64,000 nt of DNA from Jatrophihabitans_A sp035248685 (GTDB lineage Bacteria > Actinomycetota > Actinomycetes > Mycobacteriales > Jatrophihabitantaceae). This document shows, piece after piece, positions 17,362 through 24,964 of the stretch. Below the pieces are notes generated by a model, which was not told the origin of the DNA, did not search any database, and was given only the letters and a program-made list of their open reading frames with translations. Numbering within the stretch: position 1 is the first letter of the stretch; each line of letters opens with the position of its first letter. The DNA lies in assembly GCA_035248685.1 (NCBI GenBank), contig DATFHF010000040.1, positions 1 to 64,000 on the forward strand, written 5' to 3'. A program made the translations under genes and the position numbers.

Positions 17362-17565
17362 ATGTCACGCGAGTCCGAGCAACCGATCCTGAACCAGATC
17401 CACGATCTGGTGGGTGAGGAGCACCATCTCAGGTCCACCCATACCGGAGTCGGACTCAACGCCGCCGAACGGGCTCGGTTGGAAAGCATCGAGCGCGAGC
17501 TGGACCAATGCTGGGACCTGCTGCGGCAACGGCGGGCCGCCGAGGAGTTCCCGCCCGGCAGCTAA
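17362..17565 (+). CDS. DUF2630 family protein
   Basis: A 67-aa helical protein. PILNQIHDLVGEEHHLR followed by LESIERELDQCWDLLRQRRA is the DUF2630 pattern of actinobacteria. ATG 17362 has GGAGG (17348-17352) at 9 nt, whereas the ATG at 17353 abuts it, so the later start is chosen. Its stop overlaps the convergent permease gene. The function is unknown. Confidence 0.85.
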   Translation: MSRESEQPILNQIHDLVGEEHHLRSTHTGVGLNAAERARLESIERELDQCWDLLRQRRAAEEFPPGS

Positions 17566-18314
17566 CCGGCCGACACCGGCAGCGTGCGGGGCGCGCCCAG
17601 CAGGTATGTCAGCAGCGACACCGTAATGGTCTGCGCGCACAGCAGTCCGACCAGTACCACGATTTGGAACCGGGCGGCCCCGACCGCACTCGCCCCGCCG
17701 AGCAACGCACCGATGAAGGCGCCCGGCAATGTCACCAGCCCGACCGTCCGGGTCTGGTCCAACCCGGGCACCAACGCCTCCGACGCGGCGGCTCGGGCCA
17801 CGTCCCGCACCGCCTGCCGCGGGCTGGCACCGATGGATAGCCAGGCCTCGATCTCGTCCCGACGCCGGCGCAGCCCTTCGTTCAGATGCCGGCCGGCTAG
17901 CGTGGCCCCGGTCATGGTGCCGCCGAGCACGATCCCCGACACCGCCACGAAGGTGCGCACGTTCCGGTCCAGCGTCGGCAGCGCCACGATGATCGTGATG
18001 ACCACCGTCGACCCCGCGGCGCAGGACAGCAGCACCGCCCGGACCACCCCGCGACCGCCGTCACCACCGCCCCGCAACCGGCGGGCCGCCGTCCAGCTGG
18101 CCACCGTGAACATCACCCCGACCACCAGCACCGAGGTGATCGGCGCGGCGAACACCCCACGCAGCGCGGCCGCGACCACCGCCAGCTGCAGCACCGCCCG
18201 CCCGGCGGCCAGCACCAGGTCGCGCTGCCGGCGCAGGTCGGCCCGGTAGGAGACCAGCACCGCGATGGTCAGCAGCAGCACCAGACCGACCGCGAGCCGG
18301 ACGTAGATGGTCAC
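17562..18314 (-). CDS. FetB/YbbM-type ABC transporter permease (UPF0014)
   Basis: A 250-aa protein with six to seven transmembrane helices. GRAVLQLAVVAAALRGVF, GGTMTGATLAGRHL and PGAFIGALLGGASAVGAARFQ are characteristic of the FetB family, which with FetA exports iron in E. coli. No FetA-like ATPase is adjacent; the two downstream-strand ABC genes are of another type. It is probably an orphan permease with an unlinked ATPase. Confidence 0.85.
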   Translation of the reverse strand: MTIYVRLAVGLVLLLTIAVLVSYRADLRRQRDLVLAAGRAVLQLAVVAAALRGVFAAPITSVLVVGVMFTVASWTAARRLRGGGDGGRGVVRAVLLSCAAGSTVVITIIVALPTLDRNVRTFVAVSGIVLGGTMTGATLAGRHLNEGLRRRRDEIEAWLSIGASPRQAVRDVARAAASEALVPGLDQTRTVGLVTLPGAFIGALLGGASAVGAARFQIVVLVGLLCAQTITVSLLTYLLGAPRTLPVSAG

Positions 18315-18329
18315 CGGGCGAAACTACCG

Positions 18330-19151
18330 TCAGCTCGAGACGTCCTTCGTGGTGAACCGGGCCCAGGCCAGCGGGGTGAAGATCACCAGGTAGGCCAGCG
18401 CGGCCAATGTCCCGTGCCAAAGGCTGGCCAGGCTCAGCGGATCCCGCAGCAGGTCGGCGAAACCGAGGAAGTAGCCGCTGATCAGCAGCGGACGGATCGC
18501 GTGCAGCTGCGGCACCGCGACCAGCACCTGCATGATGATCGCCACCGCCAGCACCGCGGCCATCGCGGCGAGCGGCACCTCGGTCAGCGATGAGATGAAC
18601 AGGCCGATCGCGGCCACCGCCAGCATCATCAGGCTGGCGTAGCCGACCATGACCGCCAACCGGCCGAGCGCGGCGGCCAGGCTGATCTGCGTCCCGGAGA
18701 ACAGGGTGACCTCGCCGGCCGGGAACAGCGTGAGCCCGATCGCCAGGCCGGCCAGTACCACCACCGATACGATCACCAGGCACCAGACGGTGACCGCGAG
18801 GAACTTGGTGATCAGCAGCCGGGTCCGGCTCACCGGCACCGCCAGCAGGTAGCGCAGGGTGCCGAGGCTGGCCTCGCCGGCGATGGACTCGCCGACCACC
18901 ACCGACACCGCCATCGGCAGGAAGATCGGGATGACCACCACCAGCGCGGTGAAGGCCACGAAAATCCCGTTGTCGGTGATGTTGCCGAGCAGACCACCGA
19001 GGTTGTTGCCCTTGCTGGTCAGCTTCACCGCGACCCCGATGATGATCGGGATCGCGGCCAGCACCAGCAACATCAGCTGATTGCGCCGCCGGCGCAACAA
19101 CATGCCGATCTCGCTGGCCAGCAGCCGCAGGCCTGGATCAGCCGCTGACAT
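18330..19151 (-). CDS. ABC-2 type exporter permease
   Basis: A 273-aa protein with six transmembrane helices. The GEASLGTLRYLLAVPVSRTRLLITK stretch contains the ABC-2 signature between helices 2 and 3. ATG 19151 overlaps the 3' end of the ATPase gene by 14 nt, so the two are translationally coupled. It forms the membrane half of a bacitracin/drug-type exporter. The substrate is unknown. Confidence 0.87.
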   Translation of the reverse strand: MSAADPGLRLLASEIGMLLRRRRNQLMLLVLAAIPIIIGVAVKLTSKGNNLGGLLGNITDNGIFVAFTALVVVIPIFLPMAVSVVVGESIAGEASLGTLRYLLAVPVSRTRLLITKFLAVTVWCLVIVSVVVLAGLAIGLTLFPAGEVTLFSGTQISLAAALGRLAVMVGYASLMMLAVAAIGLFISSLTEVPLAAMAAVLAVAIIMQVLVAVPQLHAIRPLLISGYFLGFADLLRDPLSLASLWHGTLAALAYLVIFTPLAWARFTTKDVSS

Positions 19152-20118
19152 CGAAACCCTCGCCGGTGAGTTCCACGAAAACGTCCTCCAGCCGCGGCTT
19201 GGCCACCGTGAACCCGCGCACCCCGACGCCGGCCGCGACCAGCGCGGCGACCACCTCCTCCGGCGGCCGGTTGCCGAGCACCGCGGAGGCACCACCGTCC
19301 TGGACGGTGATCGCGGTCAACCCCAGATCGGCCAATACCCCTTTGGCGCCTGCCGAATCCAGCGTCTCGACGGTGACTCGCACCTGCTGCTGAGCGGCCA
19401 GCTCGGCCATCGATCCTTGCCAGACCAGCGAGCCGGTGCTCATCACGCCCAGATGGCTGCACAGCTGCTCGACCTCGCTGAGCAGGTGCGAGGACAGAAA
19501 CACCGTGATGCCATCACGGGCCAGCTCCGCCACCAGATGCCGCACTTCCCGGGTGCCCTGCGGGTCCAGGCCGTTGGTCGGCTCGTCCATGATCAGCAGT
19601 CGACGCGGCTGCAGCAGGGCCGCGGCGATGCCGAGCCGCTGGCGCATGCCGAGCGAGTAGTTGCGATAGCGCTTGCCGGCCGCCGCGGCCAACCCGACCC
19701 GATCCAGCGCGGCGTCGATCCGGTGCCGCGCGTCCCGGCGGTTCGCGGTCAGGTCGGCCGCGTCCAACCGGGCCAGGTTCGCCCGGCCGGACAGGTACGG
19801 GTGGAACGCCGGACCCTCCACCAGCGCGCCGACCGCCGGCAGCACCGTACTGGCCCGTTGCGGAACCGGCTTGCCGAGCAAGGACATCGTGCCGGACGTA
19901 GCGAAAACCAGCCCGAGCAGCAGCCGGATCGTGGTGGTCTTGCCGGAACCGTTGGGGCCGAGGAAGCCGTAGACCGACCCGGGCGGGACGGCTAAGTCGA
20001 GCGCGTTCACCGCCAACTGCCCACCGCGGAACCGCTTGGTCAGACCGCGGCTGCTGATGGCCCAATCGGCCGGATCCAGGCTGGCCGGATCCAGGTCGGT
20101 CGGGCGCGGCACCGGCAT
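19138..20118 (-). CDS. ABC exporter ATP-binding protein
   Basis: A 326-aa ATPase. Walker A is GPNGSGKTT, the signature is YSLGMRQRLGIAAALL, and Walker B is LLIMDEPTNGLDPQG, with H-loop SSHLLSEVEQ. A ~100-residue C-terminal domain is typical of drug and bacitracin-resistance exporters. ATG 20118 follows the RseB-like gene by 10 nt, so lipoprotein-sorting-like protein, ATPase and permease form one operon. Confidence 0.9.
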   Translation of the reverse strand: MPVPRPTDLDPASLDPADWAISSRGLTKRFRGGQLAVNALDLAVPPGSVYGFLGPNGSGKTTTIRLLLGLVFATSGTMSLLGKPVPQRASTVLPAVGALVEGPAFHPYLSGRANLARLDAADLTANRRDARHRIDAALDRVGLAAAAGKRYRNYSLGMRQRLGIAAALLQPRRLLIMDEPTNGLDPQGTREVRHLVAELARDGITVFLSSHLLSEVEQLCSHLGVMSTGSLVWQGSMAELAAQQQVRVTVETLDSAGAKGVLADLGLTAITVQDGGASAVLGNRPPEEVVAALVAAGVGVRGFTVAKPRLEDVFVELTGEGFDVSG

Positions 20119-20128
20119 GCCCGGCACG

Positions 20129-21259
20129 TTACTTGCTGGCAGCCGCTTGATAGAGCAGGTCGGGGTCGACCGCTCCGACGTAAACCCGGCCGTCATTGGT
20201 GAACAAGGCGGTAACCAGCGCGGACTCGAATAGCCGCCCGGTGCCCCAGCTACCATGCACGGTCGGCAAATTGCCGAACAGCGGGGTGTTCGCACCACTT
20301 GACTCATCGGTCGCACCGAGCTGGCTGAGCGGTGACATCCCGGACGCCGCGAACACCGTCGTCCAATCGGTACCTACCGTGCTCAGCCGGTGCGTGGCAC
20401 TGCCAGCCGGAGCCTTGGCCGTCGGACTCGCACCGGGGGCCGGCACGTGCGTCGGCAACTCGATGCCCGGTTCCTCCCGCACCGTCACGCCGGGTGGCGG
20501 CGTCCAGGTGAAGTTGTCGTCGCTGGGCACCTTGTCGCTGAACCGGGTAAAGCTAATGTCGATCGCGGCTCGCTGCGAACTGCGGGCATAGACCTGCACG
20601 CCGAGCGGCACCAGGGTCTTGCCGTCCACCGAGATCCGCACCGAACCAACCCGCGACCGGGTGTCCTTGGGCGTCAGCACCAGGACGTAGGCGGGCCGGC
20701 CGGCGACCAGCGCGTCCCGGTCGGTACGCACCGTGGTGGACGGATCGATCAGGGCCAGCGCCTGCTGGGCGGCCTGGCTCGGCGTGATCGCCGGCAGCCG
20801 CTGCGGATCGCTGGCCAGCGCCTCGGCGGGCAAGGTGGTGTGGGTCGCCGTCCGAGTATCGGAATTCCACTGCCATAGCTCGCGGCCGTTGCGGAATGCG
20901 TCCTGTTCACCGAGTTGATCCAGCAGCGCGAGCCGTTGCTTGTTCTCGCCGGCGTACCAGACCCGAGCGGTGTGCGAGCCGCTCAACAGGCCGAGCAGGC
21001 CGGTGCCGGACGAGTTTGCCCCGCCCACGTCGGGAAGTTCCGGTAACCCTAGGGACGCCTTCTCTACCACGGTGCCGGAGAAACCGGCGACCTTGGCATC
21101 GCCGACGGCAGCCAACAGTTGGGCGGCCGATCGGCTCGGCAGATCCGGGTTGGCGTTAGCGCTCAGCACTCCGCTGGCCAGCAGGGCGACGATGCCGGCC
21201 GCACCCACCGGAACCAACCAGCGCAGCGCCCGCAGGTTGGGTCGACCGGGGTTGGACAT
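20129..21259 (-). CDS. LolA/RseB-like exported protein
   Basis: A 376-aa protein from ATG 21259 with one N-terminal membrane or signal segment (LVPVGAAGIVALLASGVLSA). The rest is a beta-rich LolA/RseB-like fold: FSGTVVEKASLGLPELP, RLALLDQLGEQDAFRNGRELW, AGRPAYVLVLTPKD. Such proteins bind lipids or lipoproteins and can act as stress sensors. It heads the ABC exporter operon and is divergent from a response regulator, suggesting an envelope-stress module. That link is inference. Confidence 0.8.
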   Translation of the reverse strand: MSNPGRPNLRALRWLVPVGAAGIVALLASGVLSANANPDLPSRSAAQLLAAVGDAKVAGFSGTVVEKASLGLPELPDVGGANSSGTGLLGLLSGSHTARVWYAGENKQRLALLDQLGEQDAFRNGRELWQWNSDTRTATHTTLPAEALASDPQRLPAITPSQAAQQALALIDPSTTVRTDRDALVAGRPAYVLVLTPKDTRSRVGSVRISVDGKTLVPLGVQVYARSSQRAAIDISFTRFSDKVPSDDNFTWTPPPGVTVREEPGIELPTHVPAPGASPTAKAPAGSATHRLSTVGTDWTTVFAASGMSPLSQLGATDESSGANTPLFGNLPTVHGSWGTGRLFESALVTALFTNDGRVYVGAVDPDLLYQAAASK

Positions 21260-21362
21260 GCTCCCAGGATCGTTGGGCGCCGCTGTGCACAGGCTGAGTC
21301 TCTGAGCCATTGCTGAGGACGTCCTCAGCAAACCCGGAGCCGGACACGGCATGCTCTTGGCT

Positions 21363-22040
21363 ATGCGCCTGCTGATCATCGAGGATGAGTCGCGGATGGC
21401 CACCGCGCTGCAACGCGGGCTGGTGTCGGAAGGTTTTACCGTCGAGGTGGCGCTGAACGGACCGGACGGCCTGCACCTGGCTCGGGAGAACAGTTACGAC
21501 GCACTGATCTGCGACATCATGCTGCCCGGGCTGTCCGGTTATCGGATCATCGAGGCGCTGCGGGCCGAGCAGAACTGGGTGCCGGTACTGGTGCTGTCGG
21601 CCAAGGACGGCGAGTACGACGAGGCGGATGCGTTGGATCTGGGGGCGGACGACTACCTGATCAAGCCCTTCTCGTTCGTGGTGCTGCTGGCCAGGTTGCG
21701 CGCGGTGCTGCGGCGCGGGGTTCGTCCCCGACCGGCGGTGCTGTCCTGCGGTGATCTGAGCCTGGATCCGGCGGCCCGCTCGGTGCGCCGCGGCGATACC
21801 GATGTTGAGTTGACGCCCCGGGAGTTCTCGCTGCTGGAGTACCTGATGCGGCGGGCCGGTGAGGCGGTCAGCAAGGCCGACATCCTGCATCACGTCTGGG
21901 ACGCCCACTACGAGGGCGACGCCAACGTGATCGAGGTGTACGTCGGTTACCTGCGCCGCAAGATCGACCTGCCGTTCAACCGGCACGCGGTGCAGACGGT
22001 GCGCGGTGCCGGGTATCGGCTGGCCACCGACGGTGGCTGA
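21363..22040 (+). CDS. OmpR/PhoB-family response regulator
   Basis: A 225-aa protein. The receiver has the acidic pair E7-D8, phospho-acceptor Asp51 (ICDIMLPGLSG) and Lys in DDYLIKPFS. The winged helix (LTPREFSLLEYLMRRAGEAVSK, VYVGYLRRKID) binds DNA. MRLLIIEDE is the normal family N-terminus, hence ATG 21363; ATG 21351 is possible. It overlaps the kinase gene by 8 nt. Confidence 0.92.
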   Translation: MRLLIIEDESRMATALQRGLVSEGFTVEVALNGPDGLHLARENSYDALICDIMLPGLSGYRIIEALRAEQNWVPVLVLSAKDGEYDEADALDLGADDYLIKPFSFVVLLARLRAVLRRGVRPRPAVLSCGDLSLDPAARSVRRGDTDVELTPREFSLLEYLMRRAGEAVSKADILHHVWDAHYEGDANVIEVYVGYLRRKIDLPFNRHAVQTVRGAGYRLATDGG

Positions 22041-23463
22041 CCCGCCGGATCCGATGGTGGCCGATCCGGCGCCGGGCGGCCGGTCGAAGATCCTGCGCTG
22101 GTGGCGCTGGCGATCGCTGCGGGCTCGGATCACCGTGCTGGCGACCGCGTTGTTCACCTTGGCGCTGGCGCTGGCCGGCGGGATTCTGCTTTACACGGTG
22201 GGTAAATCGCTGCTGAATACGCTGGACTCCTCAGCCCAGCGGACCGGTGACGAGGTGGCGGTGCTGGTGCAATCCGGCCGGCTGCCGCAGTTGCTGGCCG
22301 GCGGCGGCGGGATATCGCTGGTGCAGGTGGTGGACGAGCAGAACCGGGTGCTGGCCGCTTCGCCGGGTGCCGATACCGCGGTCTCGGTGCTCAGCCCGGA
22401 TCAGCTGGCCCGGGTTCGGCGCGGGCACAACCTCACCGTCGACGGCGATCGGGCCTCGCTGGACGAATCGATGCGGGTGGTGGGCGTCACGGCCGACATC
22501 CGGGCCGGTCAGCGGACGGTGCTGGTCGGCACCGACCTCGGCCGGGTGATGGACTCGTCGCACTCGCTGGAGCGGGCCCTGCTGATCGGCGGCCCGCTGA
22601 TGGTGGTGGCGATGGCGTTGCTGACCTGGTGGATCACCGGGCTCACCCTGCGGCCGGTGGAGGCGCTGCAGCGCGGGGCGGCCGAGCTCAGCGCGTCCGG
22701 GCTGGCCCGCTCACGGCTGCCGGTGCCGGCCGCCGAGGACGAGATTCACTCACTTGCCTTGACGCTGAACGACATGCTCGATCGGCTAGACACCGCGACC
22801 ACTCGGCAACGGCAGTTCGTCGGGGACGCCGCGCACGAGCTGCGGTCACCGATCGCCTCGCTGCGGGTGCAGCTGGAGGTTGCCCAGCGGCTGGAGCAGA
22901 CCGAGGCGATGCGGGAGTTGACCGACGACGCGCTGGTGGACGTGGACCGGCTCAGCCACCTGATCGACGACCTGCTGACGCTGGCCCGCTCGGACGAGCG
23001 CGGGCCGACCCGGGTGCGGTTGCCGGTGGATCTGAGCGAGCTGGCCGGCACCGTGGTCGCCGGTTATCGCGATGCCCGGGTGCCGGTCCGCTATCAGGAC
23101 GGCGCCAACACCGGCCCGGTGCTGGTGCTCGGTGACCGGGACGGGCTGCACCGGGTGCTGGTCAACCTGATCGACAACGCGGTTCGGTATGCCAACTCGG
23201 CGGTGACGGTCGGGGCGACCCGGGTGGACTCGCAGGCGGTGCTGACGGTGGCCGACGACGGGCCGGGCGTGCCGGCCAACAAGCGCGAGCGGGTGTTCGA
23301 CCGGTTCTACCGGCTGGATACCGCCCGGGGCAGGCAGCAGGGTGGCGCCGGCCTCGGCCTGCCGATCGTCCGAGAGATCGTCACGTCGCACGGCGGGACG
23401 GTGACCTTGCGCGACAACTCCCCGGGCCTGCTGGTCGAGGTGACGCTGCCGGCGGCTGGTTAA
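22033..23463 (+). CDS. Sensor histidine kinase
   Basis: A 476-aa kinase starting at GTG 22033, overlapping the regulator stop. Two transmembrane helices (~28-52 and ~185-205) flank an extracellular sensor. HAMP follows, then HisKA with FVGDAAHELRSP (His268), an N box LVNLIDNAVRYA, and G boxes DDGPGVP and GGAGLGLPIV. It is a complete partner for the regulator. The signal is not evident from the sequence. Confidence 0.92.
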   Translation: MADPPDPMVADPAPGGRSKILRWWRWRSLRARITVLATALFTLALALAGGILLYTVGKSLLNTLDSSAQRTGDEVAVLVQSGRLPQLLAGGGGISLVQVVDEQNRVLAASPGADTAVSVLSPDQLARVRRGHNLTVDGDRASLDESMRVVGVTADIRAGQRTVLVGTDLGRVMDSSHSLERALLIGGPLMVVAMALLTWWITGLTLRPVEALQRGAAELSASGLARSRLPVPAAEDEIHSLALTLNDMLDRLDTATTRQRQFVGDAAHELRSPIASLRVQLEVAQRLEQTEAMRELTDDALVDVDRLSHLIDDLLTLARSDERGPTRVRLPVDLSELAGTVVAGYRDARVPVRYQDGANTGPVLVLGDRDGLHRVLVNLIDNAVRYANSAVTVGATRVDSQAVLTVADDGPGVPANKRERVFDRFYRLDTARGRQQGGAGLGLPIVREIVTSHGGTVTLRDNSPGLLVEVTLPAAG

Positions 23464-23516
23464 GAACTGCCGCAGAACTTCTCGCTCGGGCTCGTCCGGT
23501 TATTGCTCGTTCCGTT

Positions 23517-23544
23517 GTATACCTGGTATATATACTCGGTATAC
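23517..23544. promoter_or_regulatory. PadR operator palindrome over the promoter
   Basis: The 28-bp element has halves GTATACCTGGTATA and TATACTCGGTATAC, which differ from perfect dyad symmetry at only two positions per half. It is a strikingly AT-rich island 21 bp upstream of the PadR start and overlaps any -10 element. PadR repressors typically bind such dyads in their own promoters. Confidence 0.7.
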
Positions 23545-23565
23545 CACGAGTAGAGGGCAGGTCAG

Positions 23566-24159
23566 ATGACCGTCCGGCATGCGTTGTTGGCGTTGTTGAG
23601 CGAGGGACCGAAGTACGGGCTTCAGCTGCGGCACGAGTTCGAGGAGCGCACCGGCGAGGTCTGGCCGCTCAACGTCGGGCAGGTGTACACCACGCTTCAG
23701 CGGCTCGAGCGCGACGGCTTGGTCGCCTCCGACGGCGAAGACGAGGCCGGGCCGCAGAAGTCGTTCCGGATCACCGACGCAGGGACTGCCGAGCTCGAAG
23801 CCTGGCTGCACACCCCACCGGATCTGAGCTCGCCGCCCCGGGACGAGCTGGTGATCAAGGTACTGGTCGCGATTCGGGTGCCCGGGGTCGAGGTGGGCGA
23901 GGTCATCCAGCGACACCGGCGGCACGTCATCGAGCTGATGCAGGAATGGACCCGGGTCAAGCGGGCCGCCGGACCGGACGAGCTGAGCCTGCCGCTGGTG
24001 GTCGATGCCGAACTGTTCCGGCTGGATTCGGTGGTCCGTTGGCTGGATGCCGCCGATGCCAGGCTGCGCCGAGCCGACCTCGCCAGCCCGCCGGCTCAGG
24101 CTCCGTCCCGACCTAAGCCTGAGCCCCGTCCGTCCCGAGCAAAGCAGGTCGCACGATGA
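23566..24159 (+). CDS. PadR-family transcriptional regulator
   Basis: A 197-aa protein. The N-terminal winged helix (ALLALLSEGPKYGLQLRHEFE, LNVGQVYTTLQRLERDGLV) is classical PadR, followed by a long helical dimerisation region and a basic Pro-rich tail. It is the first gene of the operon with the MacB-type exporter, which such regulators usually control; the ligand is then often an antimicrobial compound. Its stop overlaps the ATG of the coupling mini-ORF at 24156. Confidence 0.9.
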   Translation: MTVRHALLALLSEGPKYGLQLRHEFEERTGEVWPLNVGQVYTTLQRLERDGLVASDGEDEAGPQKSFRITDAGTAELEAWLHTPPDLSSPPRDELVIKVLVAIRVPGVEVGEVIQRHRRHVIELMQEWTRVKRAAGPDELSLPLVVDAELFRLDSVVRWLDAADARLRRADLASPPAQAPSRPKPEPRPSRAKQVAR

Positions 24160-24245
24160 GTGAGCATCGCAGCGAGCGCCAGCGAGCGAGGAGCGGAGCG
24201 AATCCCAGCGATGAGCGCTCGCGCGAAGAGCAGGTGAATCGATGA
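24156..24245 (+). repeat. Coupling repeat copy A with 29-aa mini-ORF
   Basis: The stretch between padR and the ATPase gene is one 30-codon ORF (begins MSEHRSERQRARSG). Its ATG overlaps the padR stop (ATGA) and its TGA overlaps the ATPase ATG (ATGA). It holds the repeat core ATGAGCGCTCGCGCGAAGAG (24211-24230) and a 5' arm rich in GAGCG/CAGCG units. CAGG sits 7 nt before the next ATG. The same unit occurs at 46799, 63108 and, on the minus strand, near 38.7, 53.5 and 55.3 kb. Confidence 0.75.
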
Positions 24246-24964
24246 GCGCACTTCAGCTTTACCAGGTGAGCAAGGTCTACGGCACCGGGGCCACCCAGGT
24301 GCATGCGTTACGCGATGTGGACTTGACCATCGAACCGGGCGAGCTGGTCGCCGTGATGGGCCCGAGCGGATCCGGTAAGAGCACGCTGCTCACCATCGCC
24401 GGCAGCCTGGAGGAGCCCAGCGGCGGCGAGGTGACGGTAGGCGGGCTGCCGCTGTCCCGGCTGTCCCGCAACGAGCGGGCCGCACTGCGCCGGCGGGCGA
24501 TCGGTTATGTCTTCCAGGACTTCAACCTGCTGGCCGGGCTGACCGCGGCGGAGAACGTCTCGCTTCCACTGGAACTGGACGGCGTGCCGATCCGCCGAGC
24601 CCGGTCGGCGGCGCTGGCCGCCCTGGACCGGCTCGGGCTGGCCGAGCGCGGCGACCGGTTCCCGGACGAGCTGTCCGGCGGCGAGCGGCAGCGGGTAGCC
24701 ATCGCCCGTGCGGTGGTCGGCGATCGGCACCTGCTGCTGGCCGACGAACCGTCCGGGGCGCTGGACTCGGTCAATGGCGAGGCGGTGATGCGGCTGGTCC
24801 GCGAGACCTGCCAGGGCGGTGTCGCCGGCGTGGTCGTCACCCACGATGCGCAACTGGCCTCCTGGGCCGACCGGGTGGTGTTCCTGCGGGATGGCCGGGT
24901 GGTCGACCACACCGCGCCGGCAATCGGACCGGAGTCGCTGCTGGATGCGGATCCGGCGAGATGA
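24242..24964 (+). CDS. MacB/LolD-type ABC transporter ATPase
   Basis: A 240-aa ATPase. Walker A GPSGSGKST, Q-loop VFQDFNLL, signature LSGGERQRVAIARA, Walker B LLLADEPSGALD, H-loop VTHDAQ. These are typical of the FtsE/MacB/LolD branch that works with FtsX-fold permeases. It overlaps the permease gene by 4 nt and is coupled upstream through the repeat mini-ORF. Confidence 0.93.
   Translation: MSALQLYQVSKVYGTGATQVHALRDVDLTIEPGELVAVMGPSGSGKSTLLTIAGSLEEPSGGEVTVGGLPLSRLSRNERAALRRRAIGYVFQDFNLLAGLTAAENVSLPLELDGVPIRRARSAALAALDRLGLAERGDRFPDELSGGERQRVAIARAVVGDRHLLLADEPSGALDSVNGEAVMRLVRETCQGGVAGVVVTHDAQLASWADRVVFLRDGRVVDHTAPAIGPESLLDADPAR

Noticed and set aside
24156..24245. Calling the 29-aa repeat mini-ORF a conserved small protein
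   Set aside because: Other copies read the core in a different frame, so the peptide sequence is not conserved although the start/stop overlaps are.
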